NCBI RefSeq assembly: GCF_019656015.1
Contig: NZ_BPKW01000012.1
Location: 1 to 49,136, forward strand
Direction of reading: 5' to 3'
Source of the DNA: Leuconostoc inhae
GTDB taxonomy: Bacteria > Bacillota > Bacilli > Lactobacillales > Lactobacillaceae
DNA length: 49,136 nt
Part shown: positions 18,633 through 26,902 of the stretch, piece after piece
Layout of the letters: every line of letters starts with the position of its first letter
How positions within the stretch are numbered: the first letter of the stretch is position 1
Notes under the pieces: model-generated
Databases searched by the model: none
What the model was told of the DNA's origin: nothing
Seen by the model: only the letters and a program-made list of their open reading frames with translations
Translations under genes and position numbers: made by a program

Positions 18633-20039
18633 TTAGTTGGTTGCTAGTTCATATACTTGTAGACAGTAATCATTGGAGTCAGAAAATGTTTTTATATGAA
18701 AATCATTTTCACCATATATGCGTTCAGTAAATACGGCTTCACCATTGTTGACAAATATTTCGCATGAGCTTGTATCGATTAATATATGAACATCAATTAT
18801 TTGATCAATATCAATTTGAGCCTCACGTATGAATGGATCGTTATATTTTTGTAGTGTCACTTTTTGAGTAATCGGATCAATGTTAAGAGAGAGTAAAATT
18901 GTATTATTACACATTAATTGTATTGCTACAGTATCGTTCTGTTTGAAATGAGCCCAATATTCAATATTTTTGGTAGGAAGATTAATCACGTTGGTTGTGA
19001 CGGTTGACTCTTTTTTATCAACAATCATTTTTTTTCTTAAGTCGTTGAGTTCTTTAATGGGTGTCATATATAATTTATTTTTTCGAAGCTGTAGTTCCCT
19101 TGGGAAAGTTAATGCACCTGCCCAACCATCTTCTTGTTCAGGCATATCGCTTTCCCACATATTCATCCAACCAATAAGAATTCTTCTACCATCAGGTGCT
19201 AACAATGTTTGAGGTGCATAAAAATCATGCCCATGATCTAGTTCTGTGAACTGTTCATTCGTTAATTTATAGTTGTTTGTGTGCCAATCAAATGAGCCAA
19301 TAAAATAACCTGTTTGAAATAAGTTACGATATTTAAGACCCACAGGCTGTATTCCTTGAGGAGAGAAAATGAGTATATCTGACTCGTTTAAAGAGAAAAA
19401 GTCAGGACATTCCCAAACAAATCCTTCTGTATTGGCCGATGTAGCTTTTGCTAATGGACCAAGATATTGCCAATCAGTTAGGTTATCAGAACGGTATAGT
19501 AGCACGCGACCTAAACCATCATTGCTTTTACTACCAATAACGACATACCACTTGTCATTGTGTTGCCAAATTTTTGGATCTCGAAAATCTGATGCATTAT
19601 CTGCTGGTGGCAGTGCGATAACTGGATTTTGTGTTGATTTTTTAAAATGTATACCATCGGTACTGACTGCTAGATTCTGGTTTTGTCGGTAACTGTCAGG
19701 ATTATTTTTATCCATTAAAGTGTGACCCGTGTACATTAAATAAAGTTTATCGTCTTTTACAATAGCACTTCCTGAAAAACAACCATCTTCGTCTTCCGAA
19801 TCACCAGGGGACAATGCAATACCGAGATCTTCCCAATGAATCAAATCCTTACTACGAGTATGCCCCCAATGCATTGGCCCCCACTGTGCAGAATAAGGAT
19901 GGTACTGATAAAATATATGATAATATCCTTTGAAAAAGCTCAAGCCATTAGGATCATTAATCCATCCAAAGGGCGCCATAATGTGAAATTTAAGTTTAAA
20001 ACGATCGTTTGTCGTTTGAATATTTTGTTTTCTGTTCAT
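18633..20039 (-). CDS. GH32 beta-fructofuranosidase / sucrose-6-phosphate hydrolase type
   Basis: 468 residues, intracellular (no signal peptide). GH32 triad: nucleophile D29 in WINDPNG, transition-state stabiliser D154 in FRDPK, acid/base E210 in WECPDF. The N-terminal five-bladed propeller (~15-330) is followed by a beta-sandwich. It cleaves terminal beta-fructosides: sucrose, its 6-phosphate, or inulobiose. The partner transporter is an MFS permease and not a PTS, so an unphosphorylated substrate is likely. Next to GH91 I infer inulobiose or short fructo-oligosaccharides. AAGGAG precedes the ATG. First gene of the minus-strand operon. Confidence 0.9.
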   Translation of the reverse strand: MNRKQNIQTTNDRFKLKFHIMAPFGWINDPNGLSFFKGYYHIFYQYHPYSAQWGPMHWGHTRSKDLIHWEDLGIALSPGDSEDEDGCFSGSAIVKDDKLYLMYTGHTLMDKNNPDSYRQNQNLAVSTDGIHFKKSTQNPVIALPPADNASDFRDPKIWQHNDKWYVVIGSKSNDGLGRVLLYRSDNLTDWQYLGPLAKATSANTEGFVWECPDFFSLNESDILIFSPQGIQPVGLKYRNLFQTGYFIGSFDWHTNNYKLTNEQFTELDHGHDFYAPQTLLAPDGRRILIGWMNMWESDMPEQEDGWAGALTFPRELQLRKNKLYMTPIKELNDLRKKMIVDKKESTVTTNVINLPTKNIEYWAHFKQNDTVAIQLMCNNTILLSLNIDPITQKVTLQKYNDPFIREAQIDIDQIIDVHILIDTSSCEIFVNNGEAVFTERIYGENDFHIKTFSDSNDYCLQVYELATN

Positions 20040-20070
20040 AAATAACTCCTTCTAATAAATTACAATTTGT

Positions 20071-20084
20071 TGAAAGCGCTTCCA
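20071..20084 (-). promoter_or_regulatory. cre-like CcpA site in the GH32 leader
   Basis: TGAAAGCGCTTCCA matches the catabolite-responsive element pattern closely. It lies downstream of the minus-strand promoter (-10 at 20103-20108), a position where CcpA blocks elongation. Confidence 0.75.
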
Positions 20085-20102
20085 ATATTTGAGGTCGACA
20101 TC

Positions 20103-20131
20103 AGTATAACTGTTTATTTTCTGTATGTCAA
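20103..20131 (-). promoter_or_regulatory. Promoter of the GH32-GH91 operon
   Basis: On the minus strand TTGACA (complement of 20126-20131), 17-nt spacer, TATACT (complement of 20103-20108). The -35 lies inside the operator half-site. Confidence 0.8.
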
Positions 20132-20174
20132 CCGGTACCATATAATCCATAGACTATATGGTACCGGTTGACAT
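20125..20174. promoter_or_regulatory. Inverted operator pair for the divergent sugar promoters
   Basis: ATGTCAACCGGTACCATATA (20125-20144) and its exact reverse complement (20155-20174) are separated by 10 bp. Each 20-bp arm contains an ACCGGT core typical of LacI-family operators and overlaps the -35 of one of the two divergent promoters. The nearby LacI protein is the obvious candidate binder. Confidence 0.75.
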
Positions 20175-20196
20175 GATTTAATAAGCGTGTTAAAAT
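20168..20196 (+). promoter_or_regulatory. Promoter of the sugar permease gene
   Basis: TTGACA (20168-20173), 17-nt spacer, TAAAAT (20191-20196). The -35 overlaps the right operator arm. Confidence 0.78.
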
Positions 20197-20209
20197 TTCA
20201 TTGTTGATA

Positions 20210-20223
20210 TGTAAGCGCTTTCT
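20210..20223 (+). promoter_or_regulatory. cre-like CcpA site in the permease leader
   Basis: TGTAAGCGCTTTCT, downstream of the permease promoter and mirroring the site at 20071-20084. Confidence 0.75.
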
Positions 20224-20269
20224 TTTTATGAATGGTCACTTTATAAATAAAATGTAGGAGACTATGGAA

Positions 20270-21541
20270 ATGATACAATCATACTTTAAAGATTTTCGAA
20301 ATGTAGGATACCGTAATAGTTCATCGAGTATTTTTTTGATGTTTGCTAGTCAAGCAATTTGGTGGTCGTTCTTTCAATTGTGGTTAACATCCCCTAAAAG
20401 TGGTTTGTCACTTTCAGCAGGAGCTGTTGGTACAATATTTGCAGTGAATTCTGCTGTCACATTGATTTTAATGTTTGTTTACGGTACCATACAAGATCGA
20501 TTAAATTTAAAAAACTATCTTTTAATCTTTTGTGCTATTTTAATTAGCCTTGTGGGACCGTTTTTCACGTGGGTATATGGTCCACTGTTACAACATTTCT
20601 TTACATTGGGAATTATTGTAGGAGCTATATATTTACCAGCTGCATTTTTGGGAACAGCACCCTTAACAGAAACATATGCTGAAAAAGCCAGTCGTAAGTT
20701 TGGATTTGAGTATGGAAAAGCACGTGCTTGGGGATCATTAGGTTATGCAGTAGCGACCTTAATTGCAGGTTTTTTATTTGTTATTAATCCGCTATTGAAT
20801 TTTTGGGCAGGTTCTATTTTAGGTATTGTATTTTTAATTACTTTATTGATATCGCGTACGAATAAACATTCCGATGATGTTGAGGTGATTATTGCTGATG
20901 ATAGTACTGTACCTAGATTAAAAGATGTAATAACAGTTGCTAAATTACCCGCGCTTTGGGTGATGATTTTTCTGACAATGTTTACATGGACATTTTATAC
21001 CGTATTTGATCAGCAAATGTTTCCGCAATTTTATACAAGTTTATTTTCAACTGCCGAACAGGGAGAAAAAATGTATGGTATTTTGAATTCTGTTCAAGTT
21101 TTTTTTGAGGCTGTTATGATGGGTGTTATACCATTTATCATGCGTAAAATAGGCGTTCGGCAAACACTAATTATTGGGATGCTAGTCATGTCAATCCGTA
21201 TCGGTGCTTGTTCGCTGACAAATGATCCAGTTGCTGTGTCGTTTATTAAGATGTTACATTCTATTGAAGTGCCACTGTTCATGTTGCCAATTTTTAGATA
21301 TTTCACATTACATTTTGATACAAGATTATCAGCAACGTTATACATGGTTGGGTTTCAGGTGGCAGCGCAAGTGGGGCAAGTAATTCTTTCTACACCATTG
21401 GGCATGTTAAAAGATGCGTATGGACATAGTGTGACATTTATAGTGATATCAGTTATTGTACTGATAGCAACTGTTGTGGCTTCTTTCTTGTTAAAAAAGG
21501 ATGAGGAAGATGTCTATGGTCAGCCGTTGATTACGACATGA
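20270..21541 (+). CDS. MFS oligosaccharide:H+ symporter (LacY/CscB-like)
   Basis: 423 residues from ATG 20270. An ATG 6 nt upstream is only 3 nt from the AGGAG, so the later start has the better spacing. Twelve predicted membrane segments. The loop RKFGFEYGKARAWGSLGYA is characteristic of the oligosaccharide:H+ symporter family (lactose, raffinose, sucrose permeases). It imports an unphosphorylated di- or oligosaccharide. The context suggests difructose anhydride, inulobiose or sucrose. It is transcribed divergently from the GH32 operon under shared control. Confidence 0.85.
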   Translation: MIQSYFKDFRNVGYRNSSSSIFLMFASQAIWWSFFQLWLTSPKSGLSLSAGAVGTIFAVNSAVTLILMFVYGTIQDRLNLKNYLLIFCAILISLVGPFFTWVYGPLLQHFFTLGIIVGAIYLPAAFLGTAPLTETYAEKASRKFGFEYGKARAWGSLGYAVATLIAGFLFVINPLLNFWAGSILGIVFLITLLISRTNKHSDDVEVIIADDSTVPRLKDVITVAKLPALWVMIFLTMFTWTFYTVFDQQMFPQFYTSLFSTAEQGEKMYGILNSVQVFFEAVMMGVIPFIMRKIGVRQTLIIGMLVMSIRIGACSLTNDPVAVSFIKMLHSIEVPLFMLPIFRYFTLHFDTRLSATLYMVGFQVAAQVGQVILSTPLGMLKDAYGHSVTFIVISVIVLIATVVASFLLKKDEEDVYGQPLITT

Positions 21542-21554
21542 TATATGTGTAAAT

Positions 21555-21593
21555 AAAGATACTAGTCAAATTATTTGACTAGTATCTTTATTT
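21555..21593 (+). terminator. Terminator after the permease gene
   Basis: AAAGATACTAGTCAAA (21555-21570) pairs perfectly with TTTGACTAGTATCTTT (21574-21589), with a TTA loop and a TTTT region after. Confidence 0.88.
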
Positions 21594-21639
21594 TAGTGAC
21601 TATATAAACATATGAAAACTATATTTTTGAAGGCAGACG

Positions 21640-21810
21640 ATGAAATTTTTTGATTGGGCTTCTCGTAGTAGCATGGGCAAAGTATATCTAGTTAAACGAA
21701 CAACTATGTCGCATCAAGGTGTTTTTTTCAGTATAATTCGAAATTTAATCGTTAAATTTAATAAAAATATAATAACGTTCGTTTTTAAAGTATTTAGTAT
21801 CGTGATTTAA
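21640..21810 (+). CDS. Small hypothetical protein, 56 residues
   Basis: An ATG preceded by GAAGG at 6 nt opens a 56-codon frame: MKFFDWASRSSMGKVYLVKR at the start and a hydrophobic, Ile/Phe-rich end. I do not recognise it. It could be a small membrane-active peptide or chance coding in AT-rich DNA. It lies alone in a 490-bp gap between the permease terminator and the 5'-nucleotidase gene. The rest of the gap (21811-21990) is AT-rich with nothing I can name. Confidence 0.25.
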   Translation: MKFFDWASRSSMGKVYLVKRTTMSHQGVFFSIIRNLIVKFNKNIITFVFKVFSIVI

Positions 21811-21995
21811 ATAAAATGTTTGTTAATAAAAGATGAATGAAAAATTAGCGGTCAAATTATTGTAAGAATGTTATTATTGTGATGTCATGAAAATATAAAA
21901 TAAAATTTCATTTAAATACACGAACTATGAATGTCATTTTAATAAATATTGTTTCTTTTTTAACCAAATTATAACTAGGTGCCTATTATGTGAAA

Positions 21996-22004
21996 TGATA
22001 TACT
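21996..22004 (+). promoter_or_regulatory. Extended -10 promoter of the 5'-nucleotidase gene
   Basis: TGATATACT, extended -10, about 30 bp before the start codon. No clear -35. Confidence 0.5.
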
Positions 22005-22033
22005 AAAACCACTTATTATGAGGGAGAATGATT

Positions 22034-23830
22034 ATGAGATTAAAATTTTTATCTGGTGTGGTGCCATTGGTTTTATTTGGATTTATTGTCACAAGTCATT
22101 CGGTCATTTATGCAGATGTCCAAATTACGAACAATGTTGATAATTATAGTAAGCCTAGCTTGGAACCTGATTATCAAAAAACGGACACAAGTAATAGTAA
22201 AGATATTGCAGTACAATTTCTAGGTATTAATGATTTACATGGTGGATTAGAGACAACTGGACCTGTAGATATTGGTACAAAAACGTATGAAGATGCGGGA
22301 ACGGTTGGGCGTTTAGCAGCTTATTTAAACCAAGCCCAGTCACAGTTTAAAAAAGTTACAAAATCGGATAATAGTTTACGTATTGAAGCTGGTGACATCG
22401 TGGGTGGTGCACCGGCAAATTCATCTTTGTTGGCACATGAATCAACCATGCATGTTCTAAAAGCAATGAATTTCAAAATTGGGACGTTAGGAAATCATGA
22501 ATTTGATCAAGGACTACCAGAATTTAATCGTATATTAACTGGTGGTGAGCCAAGTAGTCAGACAGATTCCTTGGTAAAAAAATACGCACACTATTCATCG
22601 GGCATCGACATGGTCGTGGCTAATGTTATCAACAAAAAAGACCATAAAATACCTTATGGTTATAAGCCCTACATCATTAAGACAGTGAAGCAAAATAATA
22701 AAACTGCTAAAATTGGTATTATTGGCCTAGAAACGTCAACGTTACCCAGTTTAACATTATATAAAAATTATAAAGATTATCAGGTACTCGATGAAGCCGA
22801 CACGATTGCCAAGTATGACAAGATTTTACGTGATAAAGGCGTTAATGCAGTCGTAGTTGTTGGTCACACAGGTGTTCAGAGTAAAGACAAGACAACTAGT
22901 GGCCCGACAGTCGATATTTTACAAAAGCTCAATAAAATTGATCCAAATAATAATGTTGGGTTATATATCGCTGCACATTCACATCAATATGCCAATGCTC
23001 AAGTTGGGAATACACATGTCGTGCAAGCTGTCTATACAGGCAAAGCGTACGATAATAGTTGGGCTTATGTCAGTTCTAAAACTGGCAAATTCACTAAAGT
23101 ATCAACACATGTTTATCCAGTATTATCGAAAAAAGACGATAGTGAGACCAAAGCTGATAAAAAAGTTGTGTCAATTGTGAAAGATGCCGATAAACGTGTG
23201 AAAAGTAAGGTCAACAATGTGATTGGTTATGCGGGTAAGGCAGAAACAATTACCGGACGATTGCATAATAGCGCAAGCATGGAAAACCAAGCAGGCGAGA
23301 TGGTTGCTGATGCGCAGTTATTTGAGGCACAAAAGGCTGGTTTGAAGCCTGATTTTGCCTTTACAAACACTGGTGGTGTCAGATCAGACTTGGTTGTTAA
23401 ATCTAATAAAGCGATTACGTGGGGATCGGCAATAGCGGTACAACCGTTTGGCAATATTTTACAAGTTGTTGACATGACAGGTGCGCAAATTCGTCAAGCG
23501 TTAAATGAGCAATATGATGAGGATCAACACTATTATTTGCAAATAGCTGGTCTAAGCTATAGTTACGCAAAGGATGAAAATCAAGCTTACGTTGTCAAAG
23601 ACATATGGAACAGTCAAGGACAATTAGTTGCAGATGATCAAACTTATCGTGTCGTGATTAACGACTTCTTGCATGGTGCTGGGGATAATTTTCATGCATT
23701 TAAAGATACTAAGATAGTTGGGGCAATTGGTACGGATACAGAGACGTTTGTTAAGTATATTAAGGCGATGACCAAAACAGAGCATAAGGTTGTGGCGCCA
23801 ACGTTGAATAGAAAAAAATTGGTTGAATAA
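22034..23830 (+). CDS. Secreted bifunctional metallophosphatase / 5'-nucleotidase
   Basis: 598 residues from ATG 22034, which has good spacing from AGGGAG; ATG 22028 is too close. The signal peptide runs to about residue 27 (LFGFIVTSHSVIYA). The metallophosphatase domain has NDLHGG, EAGDIVGG, LGNHEFDQG and AAHSHQ metal-ligand motifs. The C-terminal 5'-nucleotidase substrate domain includes FTNTGGVRSDL and NDFLHGAGDNF. It dephosphorylates extracellular nucleotides for nucleoside uptake. There is no LPxTG anchor, so it is probably released or loosely bound. It could relieve purine shortage, which is relevant given the interrupted hpt. Confidence 0.88.
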   Translation: MRLKFLSGVVPLVLFGFIVTSHSVIYADVQITNNVDNYSKPSLEPDYQKTDTSNSKDIAVQFLGINDLHGGLETTGPVDIGTKTYEDAGTVGRLAAYLNQAQSQFKKVTKSDNSLRIEAGDIVGGAPANSSLLAHESTMHVLKAMNFKIGTLGNHEFDQGLPEFNRILTGGEPSSQTDSLVKKYAHYSSGIDMVVANVINKKDHKIPYGYKPYIIKTVKQNNKTAKIGIIGLETSTLPSLTLYKNYKDYQVLDEADTIAKYDKILRDKGVNAVVVVGHTGVQSKDKTTSGPTVDILQKLNKIDPNNNVGLYIAAHSHQYANAQVGNTHVVQAVYTGKAYDNSWAYVSSKTGKFTKVSTHVYPVLSKKDDSETKADKKVVSIVKDADKRVKSKVNNVIGYAGKAETITGRLHNSASMENQAGEMVADAQLFEAQKAGLKPDFAFTNTGGVRSDLVVKSNKAITWGSAIAVQPFGNILQVVDMTGAQIRQALNEQYDEDQHYYLQIAGLSYSYAKDENQAYVVKDIWNSQGQLVADDQTYRVVINDFLHGAGDNFHAFKDTKIVGAIGTDTETFVKYIKAMTKTEHKVVAPTLNRKKLVE

Positions 23831-23831
23831 A

Positions 23832-23857
23832 AAGCATCTTGTAAAAGATGCTTTTTT
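23832..23857. terminator. Bidirectional terminator between convergent genes
   Basis: AAGCATCTT-GTAA-AAGATGCTT with flanking A-run and T-run. It serves the nucleotidase gene (plus) and the exporter gene (minus). Confidence 0.88.
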
Positions 23858-23868
23858 GATAAGGTTAA

Positions 23869-25035
23869 TTATCCTTTGAATCGAACCGTAAACGTCAACA
23901 CGCTGGCAATTGCTAAAATAACTGCGACAAACATGTAAGGTAAATTACTGCCGATATCCAAGAGGACCCCACCTAGTACTGGGCCAATGATATTACCAAC
24001 ACTGGTTAAAGACATGTTCAAACCGTTGATTAAGCCTTGTCGTTCTTCGTTTACATGTGATAATAATGTTGTGATCGCTGGACGTAGGACATCAAAGCCA
24101 ACGAAGGCGATGAGTGTGGCGACAAAAACTTCCCATTTACTTTGCGACAATAGGATCCAAATAATTGCTAGAAATCCTGCTATGAAGCTGATACGAACGA
24201 CCATTAGTTCGCCGATATAACGTACCATTTTTTCAAAAAAGACCACCTGAATAATTAATGATAGGAAACCGTTGACGACTAAGAACCAGGCAATTTCAGT
24301 TAAATTAAAGCCACGCACGTCATGAAAATAAAGGCTAAACATATTTTCAAATGCTGCTAGTCCAAATGAAGACACGAGAATCATCAGCAGTAACATGATG
24401 AGTGCGACAGACCAAAACTGACCGTTTAATTTGTCGTTATGAGTTTGCGTTGCGCTTTGTGTGATACGCAGTTTTTTTTCATCAGGCATAAAAATAATAA
24501 AGATGACAAAAGCAACTAACCCTAAAATAGCAGAACCAAAGAACGGTAAAGTATGGTCAATGTTAGCTAAGACACCACCAATACCAGGCCCTAAAATAAT
24601 ACCACCACTAAATGAAGCCGACAACCAACCAATCACACGGGCTCGGTTGGCACTTGTTGTCATGTTTGAAGCCAATGCAGTAATAGAGGGCATCGACAAG
24701 GCGGCCGCTAAGCCACCTAAGGCACGGGCGATGTTTAATTGCAAAAGTGAGTGGCCAATACCAAAAGCAAATAACCCTTCGGAAACGGCAAAAAGAAGTA
24801 ACCCAGCAGCAATCAATGGTACACGGGCGAATTTGTCTGAGAAACGGCCGATGATTGGTGAGGCAATAAATTGGACAGCAGCAAATAACGCTGCCATGAT
24901 GCCCATGTCAGTTGCAGTAAGCGACATATCTTCTTTAATATAAGGTTCAACTGGAATAATCAGACCAATACCAAGCATAATTAAGAGCTGTGAACCGACC
25001 AATAGCACTAAGGCACGTTGTTGGATTTTTGTCAT
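23869..25035 (-). CDS. MFS drug-type exporter (DHA1 family)
   Basis: 388 residues and 12 predicted membrane segments, within the DHA1 drug:H+ antiporter family. It has the loop 2-3 signature (SPIIGRFSDKFARVPLI) and motif C of antiporters (GWLSASFSGGIILGPGIGG). It resembles NorA/Bmr/MdtG-type multidrug exporters; the substrate cannot be told from sequence. Its mRNA has a ~140-nt leader containing an intrinsic terminator (25077-25108), suggesting attenuation control. Confidence 0.82.
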   Translation of the reverse strand: MTKIQQRALVLLVGSQLLIMLGIGLIIPVEPYIKEDMSLTATDMGIMAALFAAVQFIASPIIGRFSDKFARVPLIAAGLLLFAVSEGLFAFGIGHSLLQLNIARALGGLAAALSMPSITALASNMTTSANRARVIGWLSASFSGGIILGPGIGGVLANIDHTLPFFGSAILGLVAFVIFIIFMPDEKKLRITQSATQTHNDKLNGQFWSVALIMLLLMILVSSFGLAAFENMFSLYFHDVRGFNLTEIAWFLVVNGFLSLIIQVVFFEKMVRYIGELMVVRISFIAGFLAIIWILLSQSKWEVFVATLIAFVGFDVLRPAITTLLSHVNEERQGLINGLNMSLTSVGNIIGPVLGGVLLDIGSNLPYMFVAVILAIASVLTFTVRFKG

Positions 25036-25076
25036 GAGAAATGAGCACGCTTTCTTTCAATTTCGTAAAAAAGGGT

Positions 25077-25108
25077 ATAAAAAAGAGGGCGTCGCATTGA
25101 CAACGCCC
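25077..25108 (-). terminator. Intrinsic terminator in the leader of the exporter gene (possible attenuator)
   Basis: On the minus strand GGGCGTTG-TCAATG-CGACGCCC (8-bp stem, one G-T pair) is followed by TCTTTTTT. It lies between the promoter (25181-25209) and the start codon (25035), in the direction of the gene. Confidence 0.75.
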
Positions 25109-25180
25109 AGTCTACATCCACTATTGCAGGATAACGCAAACACGATTTTAATCGCGTCAGTATTATTACTATCTCAGAAC

Positions 25181-25209
25181 AGAATATCATCAAAAAAAGT
25201 TAATGTCAA
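25181..25209 (-). promoter_or_regulatory. Promoter of the exporter gene
   Basis: On the minus strand TTGACA (complement of 25204-25209), 17-nt spacer, TATTCT (complement of 25181-25186). Confidence 0.78.
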
Positions 25210-25330
25210 GACAATCATGACGTACCAAATTTAATCAATATTGGATTAAAAAATGAGTAAAGATATGTCTTTGCGACGCGCAAACTGTTATTATAAAATA
25301 GTATGATTAAATGTAGTTAAAGAGGTAAAC

Positions 25331-26653
25331 ATGGGAACGAATCAAAATCTTAATCGGACAATGACTTTGATTCCGGCTATTTCAACAGTGGTCGGGACAG
25401 TCATTGGTGCTGGTGTGTTTTATAAAGCATCAAGTGTCGCTGATGCGACAGGATCAACAAGTATGTCATTGTTTGTATGGCTTGTTGGTGGCTTGATTAG
25501 TTTAGCAGCTGGTTTAACTGGTGCTGAATTGGCAGCAGCTTTGCCACAAACTGGTGGTATGTTAGTCTATATTGAACGTGCCTACGGCAAATTAGCTAGT
25601 TATTTATTAGGTTGGGCACAAATCATCATTTATTTTCCAGCCAGTTTGGCGGCCAAAGGTATTATCTTCGGCACACAAGTGGCTAACCTGTTTCATTGGG
25701 GATATATTGCCATTATTCCTTCAGGTATCGCAGCATTAGTCTCTGTAGCCGCTATTAATATGCTTGGTTCAAAAATTGCTGGGCAGTTCCAGTCAATCAC
25801 CTTATTGTTCAAACTCATTCCATTAGCGTTGATCATTATTTTTGGTCTGTTACAGCCTGGTGGTGTTGATGTGAGCATTTTCCCTGTATCACCTGGACAT
25901 GCTGTCGGTGGCTGGGCATCAGCTATGGGGGCTGGTCTATTGGCAACGATGTATGCTTATGACGGCTGGATTCATGTTGGTAATATTGCTGGTGAAATGA
26001 AGAATCCAACGCGTGATTTGCCTCGAGCTATTGCTGGTGGGTTAATTGGCATCATTGTGATCTACTTGCTTGTGAACTATGCTTTCCTACATGCGTTACC
26101 TTTTAGCGCTGTTCAGGGCAATGCCAACACTGCAATGGATGCTGCGCAACAGATTTTTGGCGGTTTCGGTGGTAAATTAATTACGATTGGTATTCTTATT
26201 TCCATTTATGGGACATTGAATGGCTATACGATGACGGGGATGCGCTTACCTTATGCTATGGCTTTGGAAAAAGGGTTGCCATTTTCTAACCAATTGGTTA
26301 AATTAAACCGTTTTCAAGTGCCTTATGTCGCAGGCATATTCCAACTTGTCTTAGCGATTGGCTTAATGTTTATGGGTGGGTTTGATATGCTCACGGATAT
26401 GTTGGTTTTTGTGATTTGGTTATTTTACACATTAGTCTTTGTGGCAGTCATTAAGTTGCGCCATACAGAACCAGATCTTAAAAGACCATATCGCGTACCA
26501 CTGTATCCGGTCATGCCAATCATTGCTATTTTAGGTGGTTTGTTCATCATTGTCATGACATTGATGACAGAATGGCAGTTGGCCTTGATTGGTGTCGGTG
26601 CTACATTAGCAGGCTTGCCATTATACTTTGTGATGCAACACCGTCAAAAATAA
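25331..26653 (+). CDS. APC-superfamily amino acid permease (LAT/SteT-like)
   Basis: 440 residues and 12 predicted membrane segments. The APC glycine-rich TM1 signature is present (VVGTVIGAGVFYKASSVA) along with a conserved TM6-like segment (MYAYDGWIHVGNIAGEMKNP). It resembles the L-type exchanger SteT (serine/threonine exchange) of Bacillus. GAGG precedes the ATG. The gene has its own terminator, so it is probably monocistronic. Confidence 0.85.
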   Translation: MGTNQNLNRTMTLIPAISTVVGTVIGAGVFYKASSVADATGSTSMSLFVWLVGGLISLAAGLTGAELAAALPQTGGMLVYIERAYGKLASYLLGWAQIIIYFPASLAAKGIIFGTQVANLFHWGYIAIIPSGIAALVSVAAINMLGSKIAGQFQSITLLFKLIPLALIIIFGLLQPGGVDVSIFPVSPGHAVGGWASAMGAGLLATMYAYDGWIHVGNIAGEMKNPTRDLPRAIAGGLIGIIVIYLLVNYAFLHALPFSAVQGNANTAMDAAQQIFGGFGGKLITIGILISIYGTLNGYTMTGMRLPYAMALEKGLPFSNQLVKLNRFQVPYVAGIFQLVLAIGLMFMGGFDMLTDMLVFVIWLFYTLVFVAVIKLRHTEPDLKRPYRVPLYPVMPIIAILGGLFIIVMTLMTEWQLALIGVGATLAGLPLYFVMQHRQK

Positions 26654-26677
26654 AAAATTTGTTGTCTTGAACTTAAC

Positions 26678-26721
26678 GCGATAACTTGGACAGTTTGGTA
26701 TGTCTATGTTATCGCTTTTTT
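26678..26721 (+). terminator. Terminator after the first permease
   Basis: GCGATAAC (26678-26685) and GTTATCGC (26708-26715) form the outer stem with an inner GACA/TGTC pair, followed by a T-run. Confidence 0.75.
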
Positions 26722-26862
26722 GATAGCATAAAACAGATAAATAGTATGACTTGCATAACTGAAAATGTGTGTTCGACAGTGTCTAAAAAAATGTCTAAAA
26801 ATCATGTCAGTTCATTCGTTTTATCTAATTTTCTTGGACCATTCATCAGCAGTAAGTTTTTT

Positions 26863-26871
26863 TGATATAAT
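26863..26871 (+). promoter_or_regulatory. Extended -10 promoter of the second permease
   Basis: TGATATAAT. Transcription from here begins after most of the upstream in-frame extension of the permease ORF, supporting the start at 26903. Confidence 0.55.
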
Positions 26872-26902
26872 TAGGGTAACTTTGAGAAAAGAAGATGAGA
26901 TC

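Noticed and set aside
20478-20491. CGGTACCAT inside the permease gene as an additional operator
   Set aside because: It matches only half of the 20-bp operator arm, lies within conserved coding sequence and has no inverted partner.
25057-25143. 28-codon leader peptide gene for the exporter
   Set aside because: GTG start without a visible Shine-Dalgarno and no recognisable stalling motif. Kept only as a possibility in the attenuator finding.
26765-26902. N-terminal extension of the second permease
   Set aside because: It lies largely upstream of the extended -10 promoter, and its residues do not resemble APC N-termini.
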